From assembly GCF_002563635.1 (NCBI RefSeq), contig NZ_PDIZ01000001.1:2294001-2358000 (forward strand): 64,000 nt of DNA, read 5' to 3'. The DNA is from Bacillus sp. es.036 (lineage in GTDB: Bacteria > Bacillota > Bacilli > Bacillales > Guptibacillaceae). Made by a program: the position numbers and the translations under genes. Below are positions 18,936-29,232 of this stretch, one piece after another (position 1 is the stretch's first letter; each line of letters opens with the position of its first letter). The notes under the pieces were generated by a model. The model was not told where the DNA came from. It did not search any database and saw nothing but the letters and a program-made list of their open reading frames with translations.

Positions 18936-20051
18936 TTATCTATTTTCTACTTTTACATACGTTTGATTTGTCGCCCCTACGTATTCAGCACGCGGTCGGA
19001 TTAAACGGTTATTGCTATACTGCTCAAGAATGTGAGCAATCCAACCGGATACACGACTGACCGCAAATAGCGGTGTGAACAAATCATGATCAATCCCTAG
19101 ACTATGATAAACAGAAGCCGAATAAAAATCGACATTAGGCGGGAGACCCTTTTCACTTGTCACGATTTCTTCCATCTTCGTCGACATCTCGTACCACTTT
19201 GTTTCTCCAGTAAGTTCTGTTAGCTTGCGAGACATTTCACGCAAATGCTTTGCACGTGGATCACCCGTTTTATATACGCGATGTCCAAAGCCCATGATCT
19301 TTTCTTTGTTTTCAAACGCATTTTGCAAATATGGTTCCACGTTATCAACGCGATCGATTTCACTTAACATAGCCATAACACGTTCGTTTGCTCCACCATG
19401 AAGTGGCCCTTTCAGTGCACCAATAGCAGCCGTTACGCCTGAATACATATCTGAAAGTGTTGCAACACATACGCGTGCAGTAAATGTTGAAGCATTTAGC
19501 TCATGATCGGCATGGAGCACTAGCGCTTTATTGATTGCTGTAACAGCAACTTCTTCTGGAAGTTCTCCTGTTAACGTATATAAGAAGTTTGCAGCAAAGC
19601 TAAGATCTTTCTTAGGCTCTACTGGAGCTTTCCCTTCACGAATACGTGAAAAAGCGGTTACAACAGTTGGGATCTTTGCTTGAAGACGGATCGCTTTACG
19701 GTAATTCGCCTCTTCGCTCATATCGTCCGCTTCTTCATCATACAGTGCAAGTGTAGAAACCGCTGTACGAAGAGCCGCCATCGGGTGCACCTTATCAATT
19801 GGATACGATTTCATTTGATTCACAATCTCTTCAGGAATCGAAGCGTTACTAGCAAATTCTGCTGTGAATTCCTCAAGTTCAGTCTTATTAGGAAGTTTAT
19901 CGTTCCATAATAGATAGATTACTTCTTCAAAACTAGCATTTTCAGCGAGGTCATCGATATTATATCCTCTGTATGTTAAGACATCATTTACAATAGAACT
20001 AATCGATGATGTTGTTGCAACTACGCCTTCTAATCCGCGAGTAGTCGTCAT
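18936..20051 (-). CDS. citZ: Citrate synthase
   Basis: Condenses oxaloacetate and acetyl-CoA. 371 residues, the small dimeric type found in Gram-positives. The catalytic residues are visible: His in GPLHGGANERVM near 219, His in GFGHRVYKTGDP near 257, and Asp in NVDFYSASVYH near 310. It is the first gene of the citZ-icd-mdh cluster. The leader has a clear promoter and a cre-like site downstream of the start, which fits carbon catabolite repression. Confidence 0.97.
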   Translation of the reverse strand: MTTTRGLEGVVATTSSISSIVNDVLTYRGYNIDDLAENASFEEVIYLLWNDKLPNKTELEEFTAEFASNASIPEEIVNQMKSYPIDKVHPMAALRTAVSTLALYDEEADDMSEEANYRKAIRLQAKIPTVVTAFSRIREGKAPVEPKKDLSFAANFLYTLTGELPEEVAVTAINKALVLHADHELNASTFTARVCVATLSDMYSGVTAAIGALKGPLHGGANERVMAMLSEIDRVDNVEPYLQNAFENKEKIMGFGHRVYKTGDPRAKHLREMSRKLTELTGETKWYEMSTKMEEIVTSEKGLPPNVDFYSASVYHSLGIDHDLFTPLFAVSRVSGWIAHILEQYSNNRLIRPRAEYVGATNQTYVKVENR

Positions 20052-20107
20052 ACGTCTCCCTCTCCTTTTCCATATTATTGGCTCTAATATTTTCTAAAAA
20101 TTCTGCT

Positions 20108-20123
20108 TTGATAACGCTTTTAA
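20108..20123 (-). promoter_or_regulatory. cre-like site in the citZ leader
   Basis: Minus-strand TTAAAAGCGTTATCAA matches the CcpA consensus WTGNAARCGNWWNCA except for A in place of G. It lies about 45-60 bp after the predicted transcription start, a roadblock position like the one known for B. subtilis citZ. Confidence 0.6.
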
Positions 20124-20173
20124 AACGCTCCAAAAAAATAAGAACCTATGTACAAGATGGTGCGTCAGTTCTC

Positions 20174-20202
20174 ATTATAAACAATTCTCTGATATTTGTG
20201 AA
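20174..20202 (-). promoter_or_regulatory. Sigma-A promoter of citZ
   Basis: Minus-strand TTCACA, 17 bp, TATAAT. Predicted start is near 20167, leaving a leader of about 115 nt. Confidence 0.75.
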
Positions 20203-20303
20203 TGAATATGCATGATTTCGTCGATTCCTTTTTTTCTCAAATGTTTGAAAAATGATAATAAAGAAGCGAATCATGCAAACGTTATGCCCTTCTGAGCAGA
20301 CGT

Positions 20304-20771
20304 TCAGGTGAAAAATTCAACAACCTTCATCGCCATATAAGCAATGCCCGCTCCAATCAATGGACCAACGGCAATTCCTTGAAAAACAGCTACAGCAAGA
20401 ATTGTACCAAATACAAGCGCTGTGGTAATATGCGGATCATTTTGTAGTAAAATAATCCCTTTTGAAGCGATAATCGCAACAAATATACCAGCTCCCATTG
20501 CAATCCATGCATAAGAAGATTTAACTGCTTCACCAAGTTGCTTAAAACCTATTTCTCCATTTGCAATTGGTACGAGCACGGCAATCGTAATGATTGTTAC
20601 TCCCCAGGAGATTCCTTTTGATTGAAAGATCGGAAATACTTTATCACCAAGTCCCACCGTTTTCACAACCAGTAAGACCGCTACGGCAATAATGAGCGAG
20701 CTATTTTTCGCAATAAGCGCGATTGCAAATAAAATGAGTAGAAAAATAGTAGGCTGAGAAATAATTGACAT
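20304..20771 (-). CDS. ytwI: DUF441 membrane protein YtwI
   Basis: 155-residue integral membrane protein with four or more hydrophobic segments, Gly- and Ala-rich, e.g. SLIIAVAVLLVVKTVGLGDKV near 25-45 and the C-terminal GPLIGAGIAYMAMKVVEF. The family (UPF0756/DUF441) has no established function. It keeps the B. subtilis position between citZ and the divergent ytvI. Confidence 0.85.
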   Translation of the reverse strand: MSIISQPTIFLLILFAIALIAKNSSLIIAVAVLLVVKTVGLGDKVFPIFQSKGISWGVTIITIAVLVPIANGEIGFKQLGEAVKSSYAWIAMGAGIFVAIIASKGIILLQNDPHITTALVFGTILAVAVFQGIAVGPLIGAGIAYMAMKVVEFFT

Positions 20772-20910
20772 AACGCTCCCTCTTTCACATTAGCAGAACT
20801 CTTTTAGCATAACAAACTTTTAGAAAATAAGCACGAAACTGGTTTACTACAATTGCTTGTTTTAAAGCAAGCAGTGTAAAATATAGGAAAGGGATCCTAG
20901 GAGGGTTGAA

Positions 20911-22029
20911 ATGAATTGGAAATACATACATAGAGTTTTACGATTTTTCCTTGTCATCTTTCTTATTATTCTTTCCTTAATTGCCTTTTATTATATTTGG
21001 CATCTCGCTTACCCTTTTGTAATTGCTTTACTTCTTGCTTTTTTAATCAATCCAATGGTCGACTTACTAGAAAGAAGAGGAAAAATTCCAAGACCCTTTG
21101 CTGTAGCTCTTTCCATTTTATTCCTAATTGGAGTGCTTGCAGCTTTTATTGCCTTGCTCGTAAATGAGCTTGTCCAGGGCATCGTTTATATCGCTAGCGT
21201 ATTACCAGGAAACTTTCAAGAAATCGTTAGTTTCATAGAAGAACTCTTCGTGTCACACGTCATGCCACTTTATAATCAATTAGAAGACCTGTTTAAAGAT
21301 TTAAATAAAGATCAGCAAACGACTGTTCTTGACAATATTCAATCAATCGGGACAACTGTTACTACCGCTGTTACCGATATTCTTCAATCTCTTGTTGAAG
21401 GAATACGCTCAATTATCGTTAGTTTACCAACCATTTTAACTGTGCTTGTCTTCTCGATGTTGGCCACTTTTTTTATCAGTAAAGACTGGTATAAATTCAT
21501 TAATTGGCTTAAAAAGAAAGTGCGTAGTGATATCCAAAAAAGTATTGGTACGGTCTATGTTGATTTAAGGCGGGCTTTGTTTGGCTTTCTTAAGGCACAG
21601 CTTACGCTGATCTCCATGACGGCTGTTATCGTCCTTATCGGTCTATTTATTTTGAGAGTTGATTATGCGATCACAATTGCGATTATTATTGGCCTAGTAG
21701 ATCTCTTACCTTACCTTGGTACTGGAGCAATTTTTGTACCGTGGATGATTTATTCTTTTTTAACTGGTAATTATGCTCTAACAATTGGGCTTTCTATTCT
21801 TTACGGAGTCGTCGTCATCCAACGCCAAGTTATGGAGCCAAAAGTCCTATCTTCTAATATAGGACTTGATCCTCTCGCAACATTAATTGCGTTATTCGTA
21901 GGCTTTCAACTATTTGGATTCATCGGTCTGATTATCGGTCCAGTTCTTCTCGTAGTTCTTAAAACACTTTACCAAGCGAATGTATTTAAGGATATATGGG
22001 GTTATATAAAAGGGGCATCAGGTAAATAG
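20911..22029 (+). CDS. ytvI: Sporulation integral membrane protein YtvI (AI-2E family)
   Basis: 372-residue polytopic protein of the AI-2E/PerM permease family. Hydrophobic segments fill residues 10-90, there is a long amphipathic central loop (about 95-160), and a C-terminal helical block includes LVDLLPYLGTGAIFVPW, a family hallmark. B. subtilis YtvI is a sporulation protein with no known substrate. It is one of few plus-strand genes here. The ribosome site is AGGAGGG, and TTGCTT-18 bp-TAAAAT upstream is a possible promoter. Confidence 0.88.
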   Translation: MNWKYIHRVLRFFLVIFLIILSLIAFYYIWHLAYPFVIALLLAFLINPMVDLLERRGKIPRPFAVALSILFLIGVLAAFIALLVNELVQGIVYIASVLPGNFQEIVSFIEELFVSHVMPLYNQLEDLFKDLNKDQQTTVLDNIQSIGTTVTTAVTDILQSLVEGIRSIIVSLPTILTVLVFSMLATFFISKDWYKFINWLKKKVRSDIQKSIGTVYVDLRRALFGFLKAQLTLISMTAVIVLIGLFILRVDYAITIAIIIGLVDLLPYLGTGAIFVPWMIYSFLTGNYALTIGLSILYGVVVIQRQVMEPKVLSSNIGLDPLATLIALFVGFQLFGFIGLIIGPVLLVVLKTLYQANVFKDIWGYIKGASGK

Positions 22030-22082
22030 CGAAAACAAGATCATAGATCAACAAAGCTTATTAAAGGCAAAAAAGCATTAAA

Positions 22083-22127
22083 AAACCATAGGAGCAACGT
22101 ACAAATGATACGTTGCTCCTATGGTTT
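22083..22127. terminator. Bidirectional terminator, 19-bp stem
   Basis: A perfect 19-bp inverted repeat (22083-22101 with 22109-22127, 7-nt loop) lies between the convergent ytvI and monooxygenase genes. It has a T tract on the minus strand and a shorter one on plus. Confidence 0.88.
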
Positions 22128-22162
22128 AATTTGTTACATTCATGAACCTTTCAGCTCAACCA

Positions 22163-22459
22163 TTATTTTTGCACTTCAGTAGCGTCATACACTTTAACGT
22201 CTAATGGGGCCACCAAATATTCTGGTGCTTTTCCAACAAATGCTTGAAAATGAGCACTTTGATTGTGCTTTTCAACTGCAGCCATGTCTTCATAAGCTTC
22301 AATCATTTTATAAGTACTCTCTTTTTCAACCTCTTTCGTCAAAGTATAAGAAAGATTTCCTTCTTCTTTTCTAGCTTCTTCAATAAGAGTAGCTACTTCG
22401 TTAAGAAACGCTTCTTCCTTAGCCGGGTTAATTTGTAATCCTGCATGAATAATAATCAT
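22163..22459 (-). CDS. Putative quinol monooxygenase, ABM domain
   Basis: 98-residue antibiotic-biosynthesis-monooxygenase-like protein (ferredoxin-like dimeric fold). It starts IIIHAGLQINPAKEEAFL and has EGNLSYTLTKEVEKES near 37-52 and HNQSAHFQAFV near 67-77, which match the YgiN/quinol-monooxygenase pattern. It is the third gene of a MarR-nitroreductase-monooxygenase operon, about 30 bp after the nitroreductase. A role in quinone or electrophile handling is inferred from that context. Confidence 0.82.
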   Translation of the reverse strand: MIIIHAGLQINPAKEEAFLNEVATLIEEARKEEGNLSYTLTKEVEKESTYKMIEAYEDMAAVEKHNQSAHFQAFVGKAPEYLVAPLDVKVYDATEVQK

Positions 22460-22488
22460 TCGTTATATCCTCTTTTCAATGTTTATTT

Positions 22489-23124
22489 TTATTTCCACTC
22501 TGTAATTGATTCAACAGGTAAGCGAACAGATTTGTATCCTTCGTTTGCTGCTTTACCAATTGAAATCAGCATCACTGGATAGTAGCGCTCTTTATCCATA
22601 CCGTAAGCTTCAGCAATCTGCTCTTTCTCATATCCACCAATTGGATTTGTATCATATCCGTGTGCTCGAGCCGCTAACATCAATTGCATGGACACTAATC
22701 CACCATCAATGATATTCATTTCTCTAAATTGCTCATTTGACATACCTTCTAACAAGCCTTTTATCGCTGGAAGCTGTTGATCTCTTACTTCTGCAGGCAT
22801 ATACCCTTTTTGTACAGCAGTGTCATAAATTTCATCAGCATAGTCGAGGCTGTTCATATCTACAAATACCGCAATAACAGCTGCAGATGTTTCAACTTGT
22901 GATTGATTAAATTTAGCAAGTGGAGCTAAAGTTGTTTTTCCCTCCTCGCTATCGATAACGACAAAACGCCATGGTTGAAGATTGACTGAAGATGGTGCCA
23001 ACGTAGCTTCAGTTAAAATTTCCGTCATCTCTTCTTTAGTAATTTTGACTGACGAATCGTAATGGCGAATTGAGCGTCGTCCTGTAATAATGTCATTAAA
23101 GTCATTTATTTTGGTTGCATTCAT
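22489..23124 (-). CDS. Nitroreductase-family oxidoreductase
   Basis: FMN-dependent NAD(P)H oxidoreductase of 211 residues. Family features are the N-terminal RRSIRHYDSS, the helix PSSVNLQPWRFVV near 42-54, and a C-terminal NPIGGYEKEQIAEAYG. It resembles the MhqN/YdgI group of Bacillus nitroreductases that reduce quinones or nitroaromatics. It is about 30 bp downstream of the marR gene and on the same transcript. The ribosome site is AAGGAG. The natural substrate is unknown. Confidence 0.9.
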   Translation of the reverse strand: MNATKINDFNDIITGRRSIRHYDSSVKITKEEMTEILTEATLAPSSVNLQPWRFVVIDSEEGKTTLAPLAKFNQSQVETSAAVIAVFVDMNSLDYADEIYDTAVQKGYMPAEVRDQQLPAIKGLLEGMSNEQFREMNIIDGGLVSMQLMLAARAHGYDTNPIGGYEKEQIAEAYGMDKERYYPVMLISIGKAANEGYKSVRLPVESITEWK

Positions 23125-23151
23125 CGTTAAATCTCCTTATGTCATTTCTTG

Positions 23152-23586
23152 TTAGTATTGAATTTCTTCAATGTTATTTTGAATACGGCTAAGCATATCG
23201 GATAATTCGTATTGTTCCTTCTCACTAAAGTCTTTTAACACTTTACGAATGAACTCTTCTTTCTCTATTCGAAAAGAAGCAATTTTCTCTCTACCTTCTT
23301 CTGTTAACCTCACAAAGGTAAAGCGGTTATCATCTGGGTTCTTGCGTCGAGTAACCATTTCTTTTACCTCAAGCTGCTTTAAATGTCTTGTGACAGCAGC
23401 ACTATCAATATTCACTTCTTTCTGCAAAGCTGTTTGGCTAATCTCCTCAACCTCAAACAATTTATGCAGGATCTCTAAGCGAGACTGACTGATGCCAGTA
23501 CATCTTTCGAATTTCGGACTCATTTGTTTGTATATATTATTTAACTGGTATAATATTTTACCTTCATCTGAGCAAGAAGCTTTCAA
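23152..23586 (-). CDS. MarR-family transcriptional regulator
   Basis: 144 residues from a TTG start with GGAGGAGG just upstream. An upstream in-frame TTG lies inside that site and is rejected. The winged helix (about 30-115) contains SQTALQKEVNIDSAAVTRHL and the wing KNPDDNRFTFVRLTEEG. A Cys near the N-terminus (KASCSDE) and another in ERCTG could sense thiol-reactive compounds, as in YodB or OhrR. This gene leads the operon and probably represses it through the two identical palindromes that flank its promoter. Confidence 0.9.
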   Translation of the reverse strand: MKASCSDEGKILYQLNNIYKQMSPKFERCTGISQSRLEILHKLFEVEEISQTALQKEVNIDSAAVTRHLKQLEVKEMVTRRKNPDDNRFTFVRLTEEGREKIASFRIEKEEFIRKVLKDFSEKEQYELSDMLSRIQNNIEEIQY

Positions 23587-23615
23587 CGCATCCTCCTCCT
23601 TCAATCGTTTGATGG

Positions 23616-23628
23616 GTCAATCATTGAC
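23616..23628. promoter_or_regulatory. Operator O1 of the marR operon
   Basis: Palindrome GTCAATCATTGAC, extended by TTGATG/TCATCAA flanks. It is immediately downstream of the promoter -10 element and overlaps the predicted transcript start. Confidence 0.7.
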
Positions 23629-23637
23629 TCATCAACT

Positions 23638-23666
23638 AATATACTAGTTGTATTTCTGAATGTCAA
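23638..23666 (-). promoter_or_regulatory. Sigma-A promoter of the marR operon
   Basis: Minus-strand TTGACA, 17 bp, TATATT: an almost consensus promoter placed exactly between the two operator palindromes. An additional inverted repeat CTAGTTG/CAACTAG (23644-23670) overlaps it. Confidence 0.85.
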
Positions 23667-23691
23667 CTAGAAAACACTAATTAATTGACAG

Positions 23692-23704
23692 GTCAATCAT
23701 TGAC
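23692..23704. promoter_or_regulatory. Operator O2 of the marR operon
   Basis: A second exact copy of GTCAATCATTGAC, 76 bp from O1 and upstream of the -35. It lies inside a longer imperfect palindrome (23681-23715) with TTAATTGA/TCAATTAA ends. Confidence 0.7.
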
Positions 23705-23763
23705 TGCTCAATTAAATTAGTATACGAATGGTTTTTATATCAACTAACCGCTCACTACTCCCA

Positions 23764-23799
23764 TTAAAACAGGAGCTTGAATGTAGACTCAAGCTCCTT
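23764..23799 (-). terminator. Terminator after fxsA
   Basis: Minus-strand AGGAGCTTGA with TCAAGCTCCT, followed by GTTTTAAT. Confidence 0.75.
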
Positions 23800-23845
23800 A
23801 AAGACTTATTTCTATGATGATTACATAAGCATATGGCACAATTCC

Positions 23846-24238
23846 TTACCTTCTAATAAACATAAACTGACCATTATTCATTCGACGTTCAAGGAATTTC
23901 TTAATCCATCTCTTAAATGGTTTTCTAGTTGCCGGTATAAGAAGCAAAAAGCCGACTGCATCTGTAATAAATCCCGGTGTGAGTAGAACGACACCACCTA
24001 CAAGTATACACAAACCATCTAGAATAGCTTCACCGGGCATTTGACCAGTCTGCATTTGTCTGTTCACCTTCTGGATCGTCTCTGCTCCTTCTTTACGCGC
24101 AAGCCAGGCCCCGAGGATTCCAGTACCTATAATCAATAATACTGTTGGAATAAGCCCCAGTGTTCTTCCTGACAGAAGTAACAAAGCGATTTCTAGAGCC
24201 GGTACGATGATAATAAAAAGCAACAAAATACGAAACAT
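23846..24238 (-). CDS. fxsA: FxsA-family membrane protein
   Basis: 130-residue inner-membrane protein. N-terminal helices (about 3-20 and 26-45, with GTGILGAWLARKEG) are followed by a hydrophobic helix pair (about 75-105) and a basic tail PFKRWIKKFLERRM. FxsA of E. coli suppresses F-plasmid exclusion of phage T7; its cellular role is unknown. It is next to pyk as in B. subtilis. Confidence 0.9.
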   Translation of the reverse strand: MFRILLLFIIIVPALEIALLLLSGRTLGLIPTVLLIIGTGILGAWLARKEGAETIQKVNRQMQTGQMPGEAILDGLCILVGGVVLLTPGFITDAVGFLLLIPATRKPFKRWIKKFLERRMNNGQFMFIRR

Positions 24239-24370
24239 GACATAGCTCCCTCAATTATAATCGGGAAAGTGTCCCGTTATCCCTATTATACGTGTTTTTC
24301 AATTTTTTTCGAACTCAATTGCCTCATTCGTTCATTATAAAGAATACCCACAAGAGGTTTTGGAGTATGG

Positions 24371-24404
24371 AAAAAGGCTGTCGATTTACTCGACAGCCTT
24401 TAAA
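24371..24404 (-). terminator. Terminator after pyk
   Basis: Minus-strand 12-bp perfect stem AAAGGCTGTCGA with TCGACAGCCTTT and T tail. Confidence 0.9.
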
Positions 24405-24418
24405 AGCTTACATCATAC

Positions 24419-26173
24419 TTATAGGATACTTGCTTTCCCGTTGTAAATAATTCCTGTTGTTGCATCTAACGTTACTTGTTGACCCTCTTCAAATAGCTCA
24501 GTAGCATTCTCAAGACCAACGACTACAGGCAGACCAAGACTTAAGCCGACAACAGCAGCATGGCACGTAAGACCGCCTTCTTCTGTAATAAGTCCAGCTG
24601 CTTTTTCTAGTGCTGGAACCATATCTTTATCAGAAGCAATCGTCACAAGGATTGTGTTAGCATCTGCTTTTTGAATCGCTTCTTCAGCTGTTTTTGCAAT
24701 CGCAATGCGTCCTGAAGTAGATGTTTTGCCAATACCCTGTGCTTTTGCAAGAATATCACCGATCACGTGAACTTTCATCAAGTTTGTTGTACCAGATTCT
24801 CCAACCGGTACACCCGCTGTAATGACAACAGTATCTCCGTGATTAACAATACCAGATTGGATTGAAGCGTCTACAGCCACTTCTAGCATTTCATCCGTAG
24901 TTGAGACTTTATGTCCTTCTTGTGCGTGAACGCCCCATACAAGAGCAAGCTTGCGGCATACGCTAGCTGTATTTGTTACAGCAACAATTGGTGCCTTCGG
25001 ACGATATTTAGAGATCATGCGAGCCGTATGACCGCTTTCTGTAGCTGTAATGATAGCAGGCACATTTAAGTTATAAGCTGTGTGTGCAACAGATTCACTG
25101 ATCGCATTTGTTGTATTTGTTTCCGTTTCTTTACTTCTCACAGAAAGAAGATCACGGTAGTTTAGTGATTTTTCAGTGTATGATGCAATGTTATGCATCG
25201 TTTGTACAGCTTCGATTGGATATGATCCAGCTGCTGTTTCACCTGAGAGCATGATCGCATCTGTGCCATCTAGGATCGCATTGGCAACGTCACTTGCTTC
25301 CGCACGTGTTGGGCGTGGATTACGCTGCATAGAATCAAGCATTTGTGTTGCTGTAATTACTGGTTTACCAAGTGCATTACATTTCTTAATAAGCTGTTTT
25401 TGTACTAGAGGCACTTCTTCAGCTGGAATTTCAACACCAAGATCACCACGAGCAACCATTAAGCCGTCAGAGATCTCAAGAATGGAATCAATATTATCGA
25501 CACCTTCACGGTTCTCAATTTTAGGGATGATTTGAATATCAGTAGCTTTATGCTTCTCTAGAAGTTTACGAATGTCAAGAACATCGGATACACGACGAAC
25601 GAATGACGCAGCAATAAAGTCTACACCTTGCTCGATACCGAACTCGATATCTGCAGCATCCTTATCCGTAATACCAGGAAGGTTAACACTTACGTTCGGT
25701 ACGTTAACACCTTTTTTATTTTTCAACGTTCCATTATTTAGAACCTCAGTATAAAGTTCATTCTTTTCGATTTGCTTTACTTCCAGTTCAATTAATCCAT
25801 CGTCAAGTAGAATTTTAGATCCTACGTGAACATCGTTAACAAGTTCAGGATACGTAACAGAAATCTTTTCTGTTGTGCCTAGAACTTCTTCCATAGATAC
25901 GATAAGCTGTTGACCTGCTTCAAGATCAATGCCGCCATTTTCCATATTATTCGTACGGATTTCTGGGCCTTTCGTATCTAAAAGAATCGCTACGTTTTTA
26001 CCTAGCTTCTCAGCCACTGAACGAATTGACTTAATACGATTACCGTGTTCCTCAAAATCACCGTGTGAGAAATTCAAACGAGCAACATTCATTCCTGCAT
26101 TAATCAATTTCTCTAATGTTTGTTCATTTTCACTTGCTGGTCCTATCGTACAGACAATCTTAGTTTTGCGCAT
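24419..26173 (-). CDS. pyk: Pyruvate kinase with C-terminal PEP-utilising domain
   Basis: Last step of glycolysis: PEP plus ADP to pyruvate plus ATP. 584 residues, about 110 more than E. coli enzymes. The catalytic part has the N-terminal [21 protein letters not shown] and the metal/active-site segment [12 protein letters not shown]. The extra C-terminal domain (about 475-584) has [19 protein letters not shown], the phosphohistidine-domain fold of PEP synthase and PTS enzyme I, as in other Bacillus pyruvate kinases. It follows pfkA, with a hairpin between them. Confidence 0.98.
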   Translation of the reverse strand: MRKTKIVCTIGPASENEQTLEKLINAGMNVARLNFSHGDFEEHGNRIKSIRSVAEKLGKNVAILLDTKGPEIRTNNMENGGIDLEAGQQLIVSMEEVLGTTEKISVTYPELVNDVHVGSKILLDDGLIELEVKQIEKNELYTEVLNNGTLKNKKGVNVPNVSVNLPGITDKDAADIEFGIEQGVDFIAASFVRRVSDVLDIRKLLEKHKATDIQIIPKIENREGVDNIDSILEISDGLMVARGDLGVEIPAEEVPLVQKQLIKKCNALGKPVITATQMLDSMQRNPRPTRAEASDVANAILDGTDAIMLSGETAAGSYPIEAVQTMHNIASYTEKSLNYRDLLSVRSKETETNTTNAISESVAHTAYNLNVPAIITATESGHTARMISKYRPKAPIVAVTNTASVCRKLALVWGVHAQEGHKVSTTDEMLEVAVDASIQSGIVNHGDTVVITAGVPVGESGTTNLMKVHVIGDILAKAQGIGKTSTSGRIAIAKTAEEAIQKADANTILVTIASDKDMVPALEKAAGLITEEGGLTCHAAVVGLSLGLPVVVGLENATELFEEGQQVTLDATTGIIYNGKASIL

Positions 26174-26256
26174 GGGTCTGTCTCCTCCTAAAAGCTATGC
26201 TTCAATTAGTTTTCTTCATAACAGAAATGTTATGTATTTTTTCAGGCATTACGATA

Positions 26257-26279
26257 CACCCCTTACCTATGAAGGGGTG
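26257..26279 (-). other. Intercistronic hairpin between pfkA and pyk
   Basis: Minus-strand CACCCCTT paired with AAGGGGTG over a 7-nt loop, with no T run after it. It is more likely an RNA-processing or stability element than a terminator. Confidence 0.5.
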
Positions 26280-26291
26280 CCCCGCATACTG

Positions 26292-27257
<966 letters not shown>

Positions 27258-27330
27258 TCACCTCATTAGTTCTTTGTGTTATTAAAATATCAAATACAGC
27301 CCCTTAATACAATAGCAAAGGTACATCGCA

Positions 27331-27363
27331 AAAAAGTGCTTTCTCTTTTGCGAGAAAGCACTT
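27331..27363 (-). terminator. Terminator after accA
   Basis: Minus-strand AAGTGCTTTCTC with GAGAAAGCACTT and a T run. Confidence 0.9.
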
Positions 27364-27366
27364 CCC

Positions 27367-28344
27367 TTATTTCAAGCCAATGGTATCGGTTACAAACGTA
27401 TATTGTCCAATATTTCTGTATTTTTCATAACGATGATCCACCAGCTCTTCTTTGGTAAGTTGTGTCAGTTCTTCAAGAGATTTAGATAGGGCGCTCTGAA
27501 TAGCGTTTGCCTGTTCTTCCACATTGCGATGCGCGCCACCTTTTACTTCAGGGATAATCTCATCAATGACATTTAACTCTTTCAAATCTGGCGCTGTAAT
27601 TTTCATTGTATCTGCCGCTTGTTGTGCCAGACTTGAATCTTTCCACAAAAGAGCCGCAGCACCTTCAGGGGAAATAACGGAATACCATGAATTTTCGAGC
27701 ATGTGCACATGGTTACCTACACCAATGGCAAGCGCTCCCCCACTCGCGCCTTCACCGATAACAATGCAGATAATTGGGACTGTTAATCCAGCCATCTCGA
27801 TCAGGTTCCTAGCAATCGCTTCACTCTGGCCCCGTTCTTCTGCGGCTTTACCAGGAAATGCGCCTTTCGTGTCTAGTAAGAAAATAACCGGACGCTGAAA
27901 TTTTTCAGCTTGCTTCATCAATCGAAGCGCTTTCCGATACCCCTCCGGATGCGGCATACCAAAGTTCCTTCTAAGATTCTCTTTTGTGTCCTTACCCCGC
28001 TGATGACCAATAACTGTAACAGGATTGCCTTCAAACGTAGCGATTCCCCCTACAATGGCTTCATCGTCTCCAAACAGACGGTCACCATGCAATTCAAGAA
28101 AATCATCAAAAATACGATCGATGTAATCTGATGTCGTTGGTCGCTCAGGGTGTCTTGCTAATTGAACACGGTTCCACGCGGTTAAATTCTCGTAAATTTC
28201 ACCTTCCATTTTAGAAAGTCGTTTTTCAAGTCGTGAAACTTCATCAGTAAGGTCCACCTTCTTCTCTTCCATAAAAGCATGAAGTTCTTTGATTTTATCT
28301 TCTAACTCTTGAAGCGGTCGTTCAAAATCAAGCCTCTGCCCCAT
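27367..28344 (-). CDS. accA: Acetyl-CoA carboxylase carboxyltransferase, alpha subunit
   Basis: With AccD, transfers the carboxyl group from biotin to acetyl-CoA to make malonyl-CoA. 325 residues. The N-terminal coiled-coil helix (about 5-55) is followed by the crotonase-like domain with oxyanion-hole segments [13 protein letters not shown] near 200 and [10 protein letters not shown] near 228. The ATG overlaps the accD stop (TAATG), so translation is coupled. Confidence 0.98.
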   Translation of the reverse strand: MGQRLDFERPLQELEDKIKELHAFMEEKKVDLTDEVSRLEKRLSKMEGEIYENLTAWNRVQLARHPERPTTSDYIDRIFDDFLELHGDRLFGDDEAIVGGIATFEGNPVTVIGHQRGKDTKENLRRNFGMPHPEGYRKALRLMKQAEKFQRPVIFLLDTKGAFPGKAAEERGQSEAIARNLIEMAGLTVPIICIVIGEGASGGALAIGVGNHVHMLENSWYSVISPEGAAALLWKDSSLAQQAADTMKITAPDLKELNVIDEIIPEVKGGAHRNVEEQANAIQSALSKSLEELTQLTKEELVDHRYEKYRNIGQYTFVTDTIGLK

Positions 28345-29201
28345 TATTTCTCACCTCTATTTCCATGAATCATTAAAATTTGGCTAAGCGTTTTCTTCAT
28401 ATCCGCTCTATGAATAACACGGTCCAATTGACCATGATGTAACAAAAACTCAGCTGTTTGAAAATCTTCTGGAAGATCTTCACGAATCGTTTGCTCAATA
28501 ATTCTTCGCCCAGCAAAACCAATTAAAGCCTTAGGTTCAGCGAAATTAAAGTCACCTACAGAAGCAAAGCTCGCTGAAACTCCGCCAGTTGTAGGATGCG
28601 TCATAATAGATATGAACAATCCACCATCGTTGCTAAAGCGTTTAAGGGCTACGCTGGATTTCGCCATTTGCATTAAACTAAGCACACCCTCCTGCATTCT
28701 AGCTCCACCGGAGGCTGTAAAAATGATAAAAGGAATTTTTTCTTTATGTGCATGTTCAATCGTTCTTGTGATTTTTTCTCCTACAACAGACCCCATGCTA
28801 CCCATTCGAAAACGTGCATCCATCACAGCAATAGCTGTTCGGTAACCGTCAATCGTTCCTTCACCTGTTACCACCGCTTCGTTCAATGAAGATTTCTTTT
28901 GATCCTTTTCCAAGCGCTCAACATAACCAGGGAAAGAGAGAGGGTTCTCGGAAATCATCTCTGCGTCCAGTTCTCTAAATGAACCTTGGTCAAGCGTATT
29001 TTTTAAGCGTTCAGGGGCAGACATCTGGTGATGATAGCCACATTTCACGCAAACCTTATGGGATTTTTCAAGTTCTTTCGTATAAATAATACTTTTGCAC
29101 CCTGGGCACTTTGTCATGATGCCTTCAGGGACATCTTGTTTTATTTTATCTGAAGGAACTGTCGCATACTTTTTTTTCTTGTTGAACAAATCCTTTAACA
29201 A
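28344..29201 (-). CDS. accD: Acetyl-CoA carboxylase carboxyltransferase, beta subunit
   Basis: 285 residues. The N-terminal C4 zinc finger ([10 protein letters not shown] ... CVKCGYHH, about 31-54) binds nucleic acid and helps assembly. The carboxyltransferase domain has the GGARMQEG and [11 protein letters not shown] motifs near 165-215. The start is TTG with AAAGGAATGG upstream. It follows the GntR gene by about 30 bp, so gntR-accD-accA probably form one operon. Confidence 0.96.
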   Translation of the reverse strand: MLKDLFNKKKKYATVPSDKIKQDVPEGIMTKCPGCKSIIYTKELEKSHKVCVKCGYHHQMSAPERLKNTLDQGSFRELDAEMISENPLSFPGYVERLEKDQKKSSLNEAVVTGEGTIDGYRTAIAVMDARFRMGSMGSVVGEKITRTIEHAHKEKIPFIIFTASGGARMQEGVLSLMQMAKSSVALKRFSNDGGLFISIMTHPTTGGVSASFASVGDFNFAEPKALIGFAGRRIIEQTIREDLPEDFQTAEFLLHHGQLDRVIHRADMKKTLSQILMIHGNRGEK

Positions 29202-29232
29202 TGTTGACCATTCCTTTCGCTTATCCTAATGG

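Noticed and set aside
20858-20877. Inverted repeat TGCTTG/CAAGCA before ytvI
   Set aside because: It is short, overlaps the putative -35 region of ytvI, and no regulator can be named.
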